The notes beneath the pieces were generated by a model that was not told where the DNA came from, made no database searches, and worked only from the letters and a program-made list of their open reading frames with translations. Both the position numbers and the translations under genes were made by a program. A DNA stretch of 64,000 nucleotides. Origin: Syntrophobacterales bacterium. Its GTDB lineage: Bacteria; Desulfobacterota; Syntrophia; Syntrophales; UBA5619. The stretch is taken from NCBI GenBank assembly GCA_019429105.1, contig JAHYJE010000017.1:1-64000 (forward strand), given 5' to 3'. This document shows positions 43,181 through 51,503 of the stretch, piece by piece. The stretch's first letter is position 1, and each line of letters opens with the position of its first letter.

Positions 43181-43320
43181 GGCTCTTAAAATCTCCTTTT
43201 CAGTTAATATTATTATCATGCCGGAAAAAACTCCGACACGGCAAAATTCGGCGCGATTATGCCGGGATGCCATCGGAAAGTCAAGGAATTATTTACAGGA
43301 ATTATCGGCAGGCGCTTGAC

Positions 43321-44292
43321 TCATTTGTCGCTTTCAATCGCCAAAAAGTAGTTGTGCAGGGCCGTTATTGCCGCTTCCCGGTTATTTATCTTCCCGGCCG
43401 CCTCCCGAAACCGGGCGCCCCCTGCAAGTCCTTTTGTGTACCACAGCAGGTGCTTGCGAAAGTCTCGGACTCCGGTCTGTTCTCCATAGAAATCAGAGAC
43501 CAGAGCCAGATGGCGGATAATTATCTCCTCTCTTTCTGCAGGGGTGGGCGCCGAAAACGTATTTCCTGCGAGAAAAGCCAAGGTCTCGGCAATAACCCAG
43601 GGGTTTCCCAAAGCTCCCCTGCCGATCATGGCGCCGTCGCATCCCGTTTCCTGAAACATCCTTGCGGCATCCCGGGGTTTGCGGATATCCCCGCTGCCGA
43701 TAACGGGAATCCCGATGTGCCCTTTCAAGGCTGCAATCAAATCCCAGTCCGCGTGACCGCTGTAACCCTGGTCGGCGGTGCGGGGGTGGAGGGTAACGGC
43801 CTCGCACCCGGCATCCTCGGCGATTTTGCCGATCTCCAGGGCGTTTACCTGCCGGCCGCTCCATCCGGAACGAATTTTTACCGTAAAGGGCAGGACCGTC
43901 GCCTTTCTCACCGCCTGCATAATCGCCGCTGCGAGTTGGGGCTCCTTCATCAGCGCTGAGCCGGCGCCGGCTTTGGTCACCTTTTTTACCGGACATCCCA
44001 TATTAAAATCTATTAAATCGGCCCCGTGCTGTTCGGCGATTCTTGCCGCTTCGGCGATGACCTCCGGGTCATTTCCGAAAAGCTGCACCCCGAGTGGACG
44101 GTCAAGGGGGCTGGAAGCGAGATACCGCAGTGTCTTGCCCGTTTGCCTGACCAGTCCGACCGCGCTTATCATCTCGGTATAGGCGAGGTCGCAGCCGAAC
44201 GAACGCACAATGGTGCGGAAAGGCAGATCCGTGATCCCCGCCAGCGGGGCCAGAAAAACATTGCTTTTCAGTTGTAAATGTCCGATTTTCAA
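43321..44292 (-). CDS. dusB: tRNA-dihydrouridine synthase
   Basis: 323 residues. LAPLAGITDLPFRTIVRSFG, YTEMISAVGL, GVQLFGNDPEV, DFNMGCPVKKVTKAGAGSAL (with the catalytic Cys), VKIRSGW and GRGALGNPWV are the FMN-binding TIM-barrel motifs of Dus proteins. It reduces specific uridines in tRNA to dihydrouridine with NADPH. The K-K-V-T-K-A-G-A-G-S segment fits the DusB group. It lies 11 bases downstream of the nucleotidyltransferase gene. Confidence 0.92.
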   Translation of the reverse strand: MKIGHLQLKSNVFLAPLAGITDLPFRTIVRSFGCDLAYTEMISAVGLVRQTGKTLRYLASSPLDRPLGVQLFGNDPEVIAEAARIAEQHGADLIDFNMGCPVKKVTKAGAGSALMKEPQLAAAIMQAVRKATVLPFTVKIRSGWSGRQVNALEIGKIAEDAGCEAVTLHPRTADQGYSGHADWDLIAALKGHIGIPVIGSGDIRKPRDAARMFQETGCDGAMIGRGALGNPWVIAETLAFLAGNTFSAPTPAEREEIIIRHLALVSDFYGEQTGVRDFRKHLLWYTKGLAGGARFREAAGKINNREAAITALHNYFLAIESDK

Positions 44293-44303
44293 TAGCTGTG
44301 CCG

Positions 44304-45053
44304 TCAGGGGAGATTGGCAAGGACGAGAGCCGCCTGCTGCAGGTCCTCCGGGGTGTTGATCCCTGCGACTTCCGCCGGATCAGAAACCAGCAAAGATGTG
44401 GCCAACAGGCCATTTTTGCAGGCAATTTCAATTATATCGGTGAGGTAATACTCCCGTTGCGCGTTTTTGTCGCCGAGGCTGGCCACGGCGGTAAAAAGGA
44501 AGGGACTCTCGACGCAGTAGATGCCTGTGTTTATCTCACGGACGAGCTTTTCCTCGGCGGTCGCGTCCTTCTCCTCAACGATTCTGGCCACCTGGCCATC
44601 ACCCGTTTTTATCACCCGGCCATAGCCGGTCGGCTCAGCAACAACCGTCGTGAGCACTGTGACCACTGCCCGGTCGCCTCTGCGCTTCTCGTAAAGGGCC
44701 CTGATGGTGGAAGGCCTGATGAGCGGGACATCGCCGCACAGGATGACAACCTCTGCACTTTGCCCCTGAAACGCCTCCCGGGCCTGAAGCACGGCATGTC
44801 CTGTTCCCAGGAGCTCCCGTTGTTCCACGAAAAGCAAATCCGACTCCTGAAACAGCGCACGAATCCGCTCCGCCTGATGGCCTATCACCACAACGATTCG
44901 ACTGGAGCCGGCTTCCCGCGCCGCCTTGATCGGCCAGGAAAGCAGCGGAACGCCGCCGAGGGGGTGCAATACCTTGGCAATCTCCGCTTTCATCCGCGTA
45001 CCCTTGCCGGCCGCGAGAATAATGGTCGAAAATCCCGTTCCTTTGTCGCTCAT
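44304..45053 (-). CDS. GlmU-type nucleotidyltransferase without acetyltransferase domain
   Basis: 249 residues. IILAAGKGTRMKAEIAKVLHPLGG binds the NTP, and ELLGTGHAVLQA, LCGDVPLIRP, GYGRVIK and EINTGIYC match the uridyltransferase domain of GlmU. The C-terminal left-handed beta helix that acetylates glucosamine-1-phosphate is absent: the protein ends at residue 249. It therefore makes UDP-GlcNAc-like sugars from a preformed N-acetyl sugar phosphate or serves another nucleotide sugar. The ATG at 45053 follows AGAGGTTATTG. The acetyltransferase must be elsewhere if this is the main GlmU. Confidence 0.85.
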   Translation of the reverse strand: MSDKGTGFSTIILAAGKGTRMKAEIAKVLHPLGGVPLLSWPIKAAREAGSSRIVVVIGHQAERIRALFQESDLLFVEQRELLGTGHAVLQAREAFQGQSAEVVILCGDVPLIRPSTIRALYEKRRGDRAVVTVLTTVVAEPTGYGRVIKTGDGQVARIVEEKDATAEEKLVREINTGIYCVESPFLFTAVASLGDKNAQREYYLTDIIEIACKNGLLATSLLVSDPAEVAGINTPEDLQQAALVLANLP

Positions 45054-45438
45054 CAATAACCTCTGAATAAATCAGTATTTCTTTGGGAAATATCCAACAT
45101 TGCCGATATCTTTAAAATCTGCATTTTTCGGCCCGGATGGATGTTCAATGCCTCCCCGGTATTTTTTGGCATAACTGCCTGATATTTTGGCGATACTGTT
45201 AACGATTGCAGGGCATTTCCTCTATCGCTCAATTTTGTACTACGGTATCATGATAGATGAAATTTTGTCAATCCTGTCGCTGGTCAACTCTTGGAAGCAG
45301 ATTAATTTGACTAACAGCCCTTTTTCCGTTATGTACCGCAGGAGACTTGTGCCTTTCAACCTGAAGGCGTCGCAAAAGGTAGCGAAAAAAGGCGTTTTTC
45401 GATTGTTCAGTGCTGGAGCAATAAAAGGAGATTACCCT
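45054..45438. other. Divergent intergenic region, nucleotidyltransferase / purD
   Basis: About 385 bases holding the promoters of both genes. I see no purine riboswitch. CGAAAAAAGGCGTTTTTCG (about 45387-45405) forms a hairpin before purD. The open frame upstream of 45439 in phase with purD has no family features and is not considered coding. Confidence 0.5.
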
Positions 45439-46770
45439 ATGACCAGAGTCCTTCTCATCGGCAACGGGGCAAGAGAACACGCGCTCGCGGAGGCGATCAT
45501 GCGCTCGCAACAGTCCCCTTGCCTTTACTCTTTTATGAAGGCAAACAACCCCGGGATAGCATCCCTGTCGGAAAAAATTCATCTGGGTCGCTATGACGAT
45601 CCGCAGGCGATAACGGCGTTCGCTGGAGAGTGCAAAGCCGATTTCGCCTTCGTCGGTCCGGAAGAGCCGCTCGGCAACGGCGTGGTGGACGCGCTTGCGG
45701 CAAAGGGAATTCCCGCCGTCGGGCCGACCAGCTCTCTGGCCCGGCTGGAAACCTCAAAGTCTTTTACGCGAAATCTGCTGGCGAAATACGGCATCGCCGG
45801 CAATCCCCGCTTCCGGAATTTCACGACAATGGACGGAATTCCGGAATTTCTCAACGAGCTCGCAGAGGTTGTCCTCAAACCGGACGGCCTCACCGGGGGC
45901 AAGGGGGTGCTGGTTCAGGGGGATCATTTTCAGGAAAAGGCGGAGGCAATCAAGTTCTGCCGTGAAATCATCGCCGCACATCCAGGCGTTACCATTGAGG
46001 AAAAGCTAGAGGGGGAGGAGTTTTCCCTGCAATGTCTGTGCGATGGCTGGACGGTCGTCGCGACTCCGCCGGTGCAAGATCATAAGCGGCGGTTTGTCGG
46101 GGATCGCGGCCCGAACACCGGGGGAATGGGCTCCTACTCCGGCGCCGACCATCTCCTGCCGTTTCTTGATGCCGAGGCCGTCGCCGATGGTCTTGCGATC
46201 ACCCGCAAGGTGGCCGAGGCGCTGAGGATAGAAACGGGAGCGCCCTACAAAGGGGTGCTCTACGGCGGGTTCATGACAACCAGCGCCGGGGTGCGGCTTA
46301 TCGAATACAACGCCCGTTTCGGCGATCCCGAGGCGATGAACATCCTCCCGCTTCTGCAAACCGATTTCATCGAGATCTGCGAGGCGATTATAACCGGCAG
46401 GCTCGAGGGTCTCGACGTAAAATTCGCAGGCCAGGCTACGGTCTGCAAATATGTCGTTCCGCAAGGTTACGGTCTGGCGGAACCCGGTTCGGGCGATGCG
46501 TCCCGAGCTGCCCGGATCGAAATCGGCGACACAAGCGGGGCAAGGCTGTACTACTCCTCCGTTGACCAAAAACCTGATGGGCTCTACATGACGTCGTCAC
46601 GGGCGATCGGGGTGGTCGGAATCGCCGCCGACATTGCCGCCGCGGAAAGAATTGCGGAGGGCGCCGTCCAGGCGATCCGGGGGCCGGTTGATCACCGCCC
46701 GGACATCGGCGGCGCAGAGCTCATTCAGAAACGCATCGAGCACATGAAAAAACTGAAAAACGTATTTTAA
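45439..46770 (+). CDS. purD: Phosphoribosylamine-glycine ligase
   Basis: 443 residues. Starts MTRVLLIGNGAREHALAEAI, then VGPEEPLGNGVVDAL, VLKPDGLTGGKGVLVQGD (ATP-grasp loop), SLQCLCDG, GPNTGGMGSYS and EYNARFGDPEAM. It joins glycine to phosphoribosylamine in purine synthesis. The start is chosen for AAAAGGAG 8 bases upstream; the longer frame is not supported. It is followed by purH, purE and tsaC on the same strand. Confidence 0.95.
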   Translation: MTRVLLIGNGAREHALAEAIMRSQQSPCLYSFMKANNPGIASLSEKIHLGRYDDPQAITAFAGECKADFAFVGPEEPLGNGVVDALAAKGIPAVGPTSSLARLETSKSFTRNLLAKYGIAGNPRFRNFTTMDGIPEFLNELAEVVLKPDGLTGGKGVLVQGDHFQEKAEAIKFCREIIAAHPGVTIEEKLEGEEFSLQCLCDGWTVVATPPVQDHKRRFVGDRGPNTGGMGSYSGADHLLPFLDAEAVADGLAITRKVAEALRIETGAPYKGVLYGGFMTTSAGVRLIEYNARFGDPEAMNILPLLQTDFIEICEAIITGRLEGLDVKFAGQATVCKYVVPQGYGLAEPGSGDASRAARIEIGDTSGARLYYSSVDQKPDGLYMTSSRAIGVVGIAADIAAAERIAEGAVQAIRGPVDHRPDIGGAELIQKRIEHMKKLKNVF

Positions 46771-46824
46771 GATACAGGGCCAGGGTGGCCGCAACTGCCG
46801 TTTCGGCAATCTGCACGGGAGGTT

Positions 46825-48399
46825 ATGATGCAACAAAATCAGATAAAACGGGCGCTGATCAGCGTTACGGACAAAACGGGGATCGTCGAATTCGCCAGGG
46901 GCCTTCAGGAATTCGGCGTCGAGATACTCTCTACCGGCGGCACCGCCGCGCAATTGCGCAACGGCGGGATTGCCGTTATCGATGTCTCGGATTACACCGG
47001 GTTCCCGGAAATGATGGACGGCCGGCTCAAAACCCTGCACCCGAAAATCCACGGCGGCCTGCTGGCGCTGAGGGACAACGCGGGGCATCTGGAAGCTCTG
47101 AAAAAGCACGGAATCGGCCTGATCGACATGGTTGTCATCAACCTCTACCGCTTTGAGGACACAGTAGCCCGGGCGGGCTGCACACTTCAGGAGGCGATCG
47201 AAAACATCGATATCGGCGGGCCGACGATGCTGCGCGCCGCTTCCAAAAACTACCGCTTCGTGAGCGTTGTCACCGATCCGGCCGATTACCCGAAAATTAT
47301 CGCCGCGCTGCGAGAAACGGGGGGCAGCATCTCGGCGGCAACCAACTTCGAACTGGCCAAAAAAACCTTTCAGCTTACCGCGCGCTATGACGGGGCAATT
47401 TCCAATTATCTCGGACTGCTTGCCGCCGGCGAAGAGGAGAAAAAGGATTTTCCCGACACCTTCACGTTTCAGTTTGCCAAGGCGCAGGAGCTCCGCTACG
47501 GGGAAAATCCTCATCAGAAAGCGGCCTTCTACCGGGAGAACAATCCCAGCCTCTCCGCGCTTTCCAACGCCCGCCAGCTCCAGGGAAAGGAACTCTCCTA
47601 CAACAACATCATGGACAGCGACGCCGCCTGGCAGGTCGTCTCCGATTTTTCGCTCCCAGGGGCGGTGATCGTCAAACACGCCAATCCCTGCGGCGCCGCG
47701 ACTTCGGATGGGGACATGACTGTGGCCTTTCAGAAGGCGCTTGCGGGCGATCCCGTCTCCGCCTTTGGCGGCATCGTCGCCCTGAACCGTCCGGTGGATG
47801 CCAAAACAGCCCAAGAGTTGATTAAAACCTTTTTTGAGGTGATTATTGCCCCCGCCTTTTCCTCCGACGCGACAGAAATTCTGGGAACCCGGCAGAATGT
47901 CCGGGTTCTGGAAATACCAGCCGCGTGCGACCGGCGCACCGCCGGCCATGATTTTAGACGGGTGATGGGCGGATTGCTGGTGCAGGAAAGGGACAGCGCT
48001 GAATATGACATCAAAAAGGCCCGCGTCGCCACTCGCCGCAGCCCTACTGAAATGGAATACCAGGCGCTCGATTTTGCCTGGCGGATCGTCAAACACGTGA
48101 AATCCAACGCGATTGTCTTTACAACCAGCGATCAGCTTGTCGGATTCGGCGCCGGTCAAACCAGCCGGGTTGATTCGGTCAAGCTGGCGATCATGAAGGC
48201 GGTCATCCCCACTTCCGGCTGCGTGGTCGGCTCGGACGCCTTTTTTCCCTTCCGCGACGGGATAGACATCGCCGCCCGGGCGGGAATAACCGCGATCGTC
48301 CAGCCGGGAGGCTCGCTGAAGGATGAAGAGGCGATCAAGGCGGCAGACGAGCACAACATAGCCATGCTGTTTACCGGCATGAGGCATTTCAAACATTGA
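46825..48399 (+). CDS. purH: Bifunctional AICAR transformylase / IMP cyclohydrolase
   Basis: 524 residues, full length. The N-terminal IMP cyclohydrolase part shows RALISVTDKTGIVEFARGL, STGGTAAQLRN and GRLKTLHPKIHGGLL. The C-terminal transformylase part has RYGENPHQKAAFYR, KHANPCGAATS, AFGGIVALN and the SDAFFPFRDGID region. It does the last two steps of IMP synthesis. Its TGA is made from the last T of the AACATT target repeat and the first GA of MITE copy F, so the insertion defined the present stop. Confidence 0.96.
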   Translation: MMQQNQIKRALISVTDKTGIVEFARGLQEFGVEILSTGGTAAQLRNGGIAVIDVSDYTGFPEMMDGRLKTLHPKIHGGLLALRDNAGHLEALKKHGIGLIDMVVINLYRFEDTVARAGCTLQEAIENIDIGGPTMLRAASKNYRFVSVVTDPADYPKIIAALRETGGSISAATNFELAKKTFQLTARYDGAISNYLGLLAAGEEEKKDFPDTFTFQFAKAQELRYGENPHQKAAFYRENNPSLSALSNARQLQGKELSYNNIMDSDAAWQVVSDFSLPGAVIVKHANPCGAATSDGDMTVAFQKALAGDPVSAFGGIVALNRPVDAKTAQELIKTFFEVIIAPAFSSDATEILGTRQNVRVLEIPAACDRRTAGHDFRRVMGGLLVQERDSAEYDIKKARVATRRSPTEMEYQALDFAWRIVKHVKSNAIVFTTSDQLVGFGAGQTSRVDSVKLAIMKAVIPTSGCVVGSDAFFPFRDGIDIAARAGITAIVQPGGSLKDEEAIKAADEHNIAMLFTGMRHFKH

Positions 48400-48571
48400 G
48401 GTAATGGCAAAACGTTTCGTCATCCCCGAAAACGGAGCTTAATGTACACAATGCTCTTGTCGGGCATCCATGATTTCAAATAGTTAAAAACTGGATTATG
48501 AACATTAAACTTCGTTTTCCCGCCCAGAAGCGTCGCGGGAATGACAGAGTCGGGAGTTTTGCAATTGGCTC
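48398..48571 (+). repeat. MITE-like repeat, copy F (174 bp)
   Basis: Starts GAGGTAATGGCAAAAC, ends GTTTTGCAATTGGCTC, and is flanked by perfect AACATT direct repeats (48392-48397 and 48572-48577). It separates purH from purE within the purine operon and supplies GA of the purH stop codon. Confidence 0.9.
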
Positions 48572-48600
48572 AACATTAAACGTCGTTTTGAGGTGAAAAT

Positions 48601-49104
48601 ATGCCAAAAAAAGCAGCTTTGCTGGTCAGCGTGGTTATGGGAAGCGATTCCGATCTTCCCATAATGGAAGAAGCGGCAAAGATTCTGGAGTCCTTCGCCG
48701 TTCCTTATGAGCTTTTTCTCACCTCGGCGCACCGGACGCCGGAGCGAACGACGCAGTTTGCCCGCGCCGCCGCTGGACGGGGGATAAAGGCAATCATTGT
48801 CGGCGCGGGAGCTGCCGCTCATCTCGCGGGGGTAATTGCGGCGCAGACCCCGCTGCCGGTGATCGGAGTGCCGATCGATGCCACCTCGCTCCACGGTCTT
48901 GACGCGCTTTTGGCCACCGTTCAGATGCCCGGCGGCATTCCTGTGGCAACCATGGCGATCGGCAAGGCCGGGGCAAAAAACGCCGCCCTGCTGGCCATCC
49001 GCATCCTCGCCCTCGAAAATCCCGGCCTTGCCGCGCAGCTTGACGCCTACATCGGCAAGATGGCCGAGGATGTCGAGAAAAAACAGCTCCATCTACAAAA
49101 GTGA
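48601..49104 (+). CDS. purE: N5-carboxyaminoimidazole ribonucleotide mutase
   Basis: 167 residues. VSVVMGSDSDLPIMEEA, ELFLTSAHRTPERT (catalytic His region), IIVGAGAAAHLAGVIAA, PVIGVPIDATSLHGLDALL and the QMPGGIPVATMAIGKAGAKN end are typical for class I PurE. It rearranges N5-CAIR to CAIR in purine synthesis. The ribosome site GAGGTGAAAAT directly follows MITE-adjacent DNA. The stop is 4 bases before the tsaC start. Confidence 0.95.
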   Translation: MPKKAALLVSVVMGSDSDLPIMEEAAKILESFAVPYELFLTSAHRTPERTTQFARAAAGRGIKAIIVGAGAAAHLAGVIAAQTPLPVIGVPIDATSLHGLDALLATVQMPGGIPVATMAIGKAGAKNAALLAIRILALENPGLAAQLDAYIGKMAEDVEKKQLHLQK

Positions 49105-49108
49105 GAAG

Positions 49109-49747
49109 ATGGCCATACTTGCGATCGATCCCCGAAATCCAGACCAGGAAAAACTGGCGGAGGCCGTTGCCGTGTTAAGGGATGGCGGCGTCGTCGCCTA
49201 CCCGACGGAGACCTTCTACGCCCTGGGTGCGGCGGCAAACAATGAAAACGCGGTTGAGAAAATATTCAACATCAAGGGGCGGGCCTTCAACAATCCCCTT
49301 GCGGTTATAGTTGCAGCAGAAAATGATCTGCTTCCCCTCGTGGCGGAAATACCGAACGGGGCGAAAATATTGATGAAGCGATTCTGGCCCGGTCCGCTCA
49401 CCATGGTTTTTGGGGCAGCGCCCGCTGTTTCCCCCCGCCTGACCGCCGGAACCGGGAAGATTGGAATCCGGATCTCCAGTCACCCAATCGCCGCCATGCT
49501 TGCCCGGGAACTCGGCGCCCCTCTTACCGCAACCAGTGCCAACCGCTCAGGCGAAGCGGAGCAGGACACCGCCGCCGGGGTGGAAAGCTCCCTCGGCGCC
49601 CTTCCCGATTTGATTATTGAGGGCGGTGCAACCCCTGGTGGAGCAGGCTCAACCATCCTCGATGTCACCGTCTTTCCCTTTCGGATCCTCCGGGAAGGGG
49701 CGGTTTCGGGAAATCTTATCTTTCAACAAACCGGTGGGCATTTTTGA
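49109..49747 (+). CDS. tsaC: L-threonylcarbamoyladenylate synthase (YrdC/Sua5 domain)
   Basis: 212 residues. DGGVVAYPTETFYALGA, KIFNIKGRAFNNPLAVIV, KRFWPGPLTMVF, KIGIRISSHPIAAML and ATSANRSGE are the YrdC motifs that bind threonine, bicarbonate and ATP for the first step of t6A tRNA modification. The ATG at 49109 is inferred from homology to the short TsaC form and lies 4 bases after purE; the ribosome site is weak, so translation is probably coupled. Confidence 0.92.
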   Translation: MAILAIDPRNPDQEKLAEAVAVLRDGGVVAYPTETFYALGAAANNENAVEKIFNIKGRAFNNPLAVIVAAENDLLPLVAEIPNGAKILMKRFWPGPLTMVFGAAPAVSPRLTAGTGKIGIRISSHPIAAMLARELGAPLTATSANRSGEAEQDTAAGVESSLGALPDLIIEGGATPGGAGSTILDVTVFPFRILREGAVSGNLIFQQTGGHF

Positions 49748-49762
49748 GGATGGCAAATTTGA

Positions 49763-49791
49763 TTGACAACAAATTGAAAACATTTTAATGT
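49763..49791 (+). promoter_or_regulatory. Sigma-70 promoter for the TRAP transporter operon
   Basis: TTGACA (49763-49768), a 17-base spacer and TAATGT (49786-49791) make a good housekeeping promoter, about 140 bases before the solute-binding protein gene. The predicted transcript start would fall inside the terminator stem described next. Confidence 0.65.
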
Positions 49792-49793
49792 TT

Positions 49794-49821
49794 GCCGCGT
49801 TTTGGGCGCGGCTGTGTTTTT
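49794..49821 (+). terminator. Intrinsic terminator after the purine/tsaC genes
   Basis: GCCGCG (49794-49799), a 7-base loop and CGCGGC (49807-49812) are followed by TGTGTTTTT. It ends transcripts from tsaC. It overlaps the start region of the TRAP promoter at 49763-49791. Confidence 0.75.
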
Positions 49822-49931
49822 CTGGCAGCATTTAACCGGGTCATTATCAAAAAAGCTTGTTGTATTTCGTGGATGGCGCAGACCTAATCGCAAGTCGCGG
49901 CCTGCATAAACTAATTAAGGAGGAAAATGTC

Positions 49932-50924
49932 ATGAACAGAAAAGGATATCTTCTCATCGTTGCGGCGTTCATATTGACAGCGGCAGTTTTGTTTGCGGGA
50001 CAGGCTGGCGCTGTTGACAAGAAGTTCTTTGCCATCTCGACCGGGGGAACCGGCGGCACCTACTATCCACTCGGAGGGCTTCTGGCCCAGGCCCTGACGG
50101 ACAGGGTTCCGGAAATAGTGGCGACCGGGCAGGCAGGCAACGCCTCCGTCGCGAACTGCAATCTCATCAAAGACCACCAGATTGAATCGGCCTTTGTGCA
50201 GAACAACGTGGCCTTCAGCGCCTACAACGGCCAAGACCAGTTCGCAGGCAAGCCCGTGAAGAATCTCCGGGGCATCGCCTCGCTTTACCCGGAAACGATC
50301 CAGATCGTGGCCCGGGGTGACTCCGGGATCAAGACCATCAAGGACATCAAGGGTAAAAAACTGATCCCCGGCGACAGGGGAAGTGGTACCGAGGTCGATA
50401 CGCTGAACGTTATCAAGGGGATGGGGCTTACCTACAAGGACTTCGCCGGCGTTGACTGGCTTGGTTTCTCCGGCGCAGCGCAGCGTCTTCAGGACAAACA
50501 GGCCGACGTAACCTTCATAACCGCCGGCTGGCCGACCGCCGCGATCACGGAACTTGCCATGTCAACGAATATCGTGCTCGTGGCCATTGACGAAAACTCG
50601 ATCAACGAACTCACGAAGCTGTATCCGTTCTACAGCAAGGTGGTTCTCCCCAAAGGCACCTACAAGGGAATGGCGGCGGACGTGCCCACTATCACCACCA
50701 TGGCCCAGTGGGTTGTGGACGAGCAAGTGCCCGAAGAGACGGTGTATAAATTGACAAAGGCTCTGTGGGAGAAAAGCAAGGACAACTTGAGCGGCGCGGA
50801 TGTCATGGCCAAGGTGCATGCCAAGGGCAAGGAGGTGCAGCTCAAAACCGCACTCAGCGGGATGGCGATTCCGTTGCATCCAGGTGCGGCAAAATACTAC
50901 AGGGAAAAGAACCTCATCAAATAA
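49932..50924 (+). CDS. TAXI family TRAP transporter solute-binding protein
   Basis: 330 residues with a signal peptide (MNRKGYLLIVAAFILTAAVL, cleavage near AGA). FFAISTGGTGGTYYPLGGLLA is the TAXI hallmark; NVAFSAYNGQDQF, RGIASLYPETIQIVA, GDRGSGTEVDTLNVI and FITAGWPTAAI follow. It binds a small carboxylate or amino acid such as glutamate in the periplasm and hands it to the membrane permease encoded two genes later. The ribosome site AAGGAGGAAAATGTC is strong. Gene order SBP, DUF1850, fused permease is standard for TAXI systems. Confidence 0.94.
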   Translation: MNRKGYLLIVAAFILTAAVLFAGQAGAVDKKFFAISTGGTGGTYYPLGGLLAQALTDRVPEIVATGQAGNASVANCNLIKDHQIESAFVQNNVAFSAYNGQDQFAGKPVKNLRGIASLYPETIQIVARGDSGIKTIKDIKGKKLIPGDRGSGTEVDTLNVIKGMGLTYKDFAGVDWLGFSGAAQRLQDKQADVTFITAGWPTAAITELAMSTNIVLVAIDENSINELTKLYPFYSKVVLPKGTYKGMAADVPTITTMAQWVVDEQVPEETVYKLTKALWEKSKDNLSGADVMAKVHAKGKEVQLKTALSGMAIPLHPGAAKYYREKNLIK

Positions 50925-50933
50925 GCAGCGCCG

Positions 50934-51491
50934 ATGGCTTCGCTAACAAACCGGGCGCCCCTGTTGCGGCGTCCGGTTTTAGTTGTAAAAAACGGTATTC
51001 TGACACTGTTTGTGATCGCAATGCTGGTCGCCGCGGGGTTCTATCCGCTGCATTTTCTCCAGATCGAAAACCAGCGAACAGGGAAAGCATTGCTCGTTCG
51101 GCGCGTACTGGCAAAAGATAAATTTTCCCTCAGGTATAAGCATTCGGTTGAGTTGTGCAGTATCTGGGATGGCTATCTGGTTGACGACCGATACCGTCTG
51201 GTGCTCGATGAAACGGTGTTTGGCTCGTCCAATACGGGGTTGCCCGCCATCCTGGGCGAAGGGGAAATATTATCGCGCGCAGGAAATAACTACCGCATTG
51301 CCAACATGAGGAGAGTTCTTCCCCATGTCGATTTTTGGGTTAACAAAAAATACGAAAACACCCTGGAATTCGCCGGGGACAATATCAATCTTCCCTCTCT
51401 GGCAGGTGATTCCTTGCTGCGCCTCAGTATCCAAAAAGCCTCATTGTTTGAATTTGCCTGCAAAAAAGTGCTGGTGTTTACCCCATTATAA
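50934..51491 (+). CDS. DUF1850 protein of the TAXI TRAP system
   Basis: 185 residues with one N-terminal membrane helix (about 21-42). LRYKHSVELCSIWDGYLVDD and LVLDETVFGSSNTGLPAILG fit DUF1850, a small protein almost always encoded between TAXI solute-binding protein and permease genes. Its exact role is unknown; an accessory periplasmic subunit is likely. It lies 9 bases after the binding protein and 12 before the permease. Confidence 0.85.
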   Translation: MASLTNRAPLLRRPVLVVKNGILTLFVIAMLVAAGFYPLHFLQIENQRTGKALLVRRVLAKDKFSLRYKHSVELCSIWDGYLVDDRYRLVLDETVFGSSNTGLPAILGEGEILSRAGNNYRIANMRRVLPHVDFWVNKKYENTLEFAGDNINLPSLAGDSLLRLSIQKASLFEFACKKVLVFTPL

Positions 51492-51503
51492 AGAGGAGCC
51501 GCT

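Noticed and set aside
46597-48423. 608-codon open frame on the minus strand under purH
   Set aside because: Shadow frame in GC-rich coding DNA; purH on the plus strand is unambiguous.
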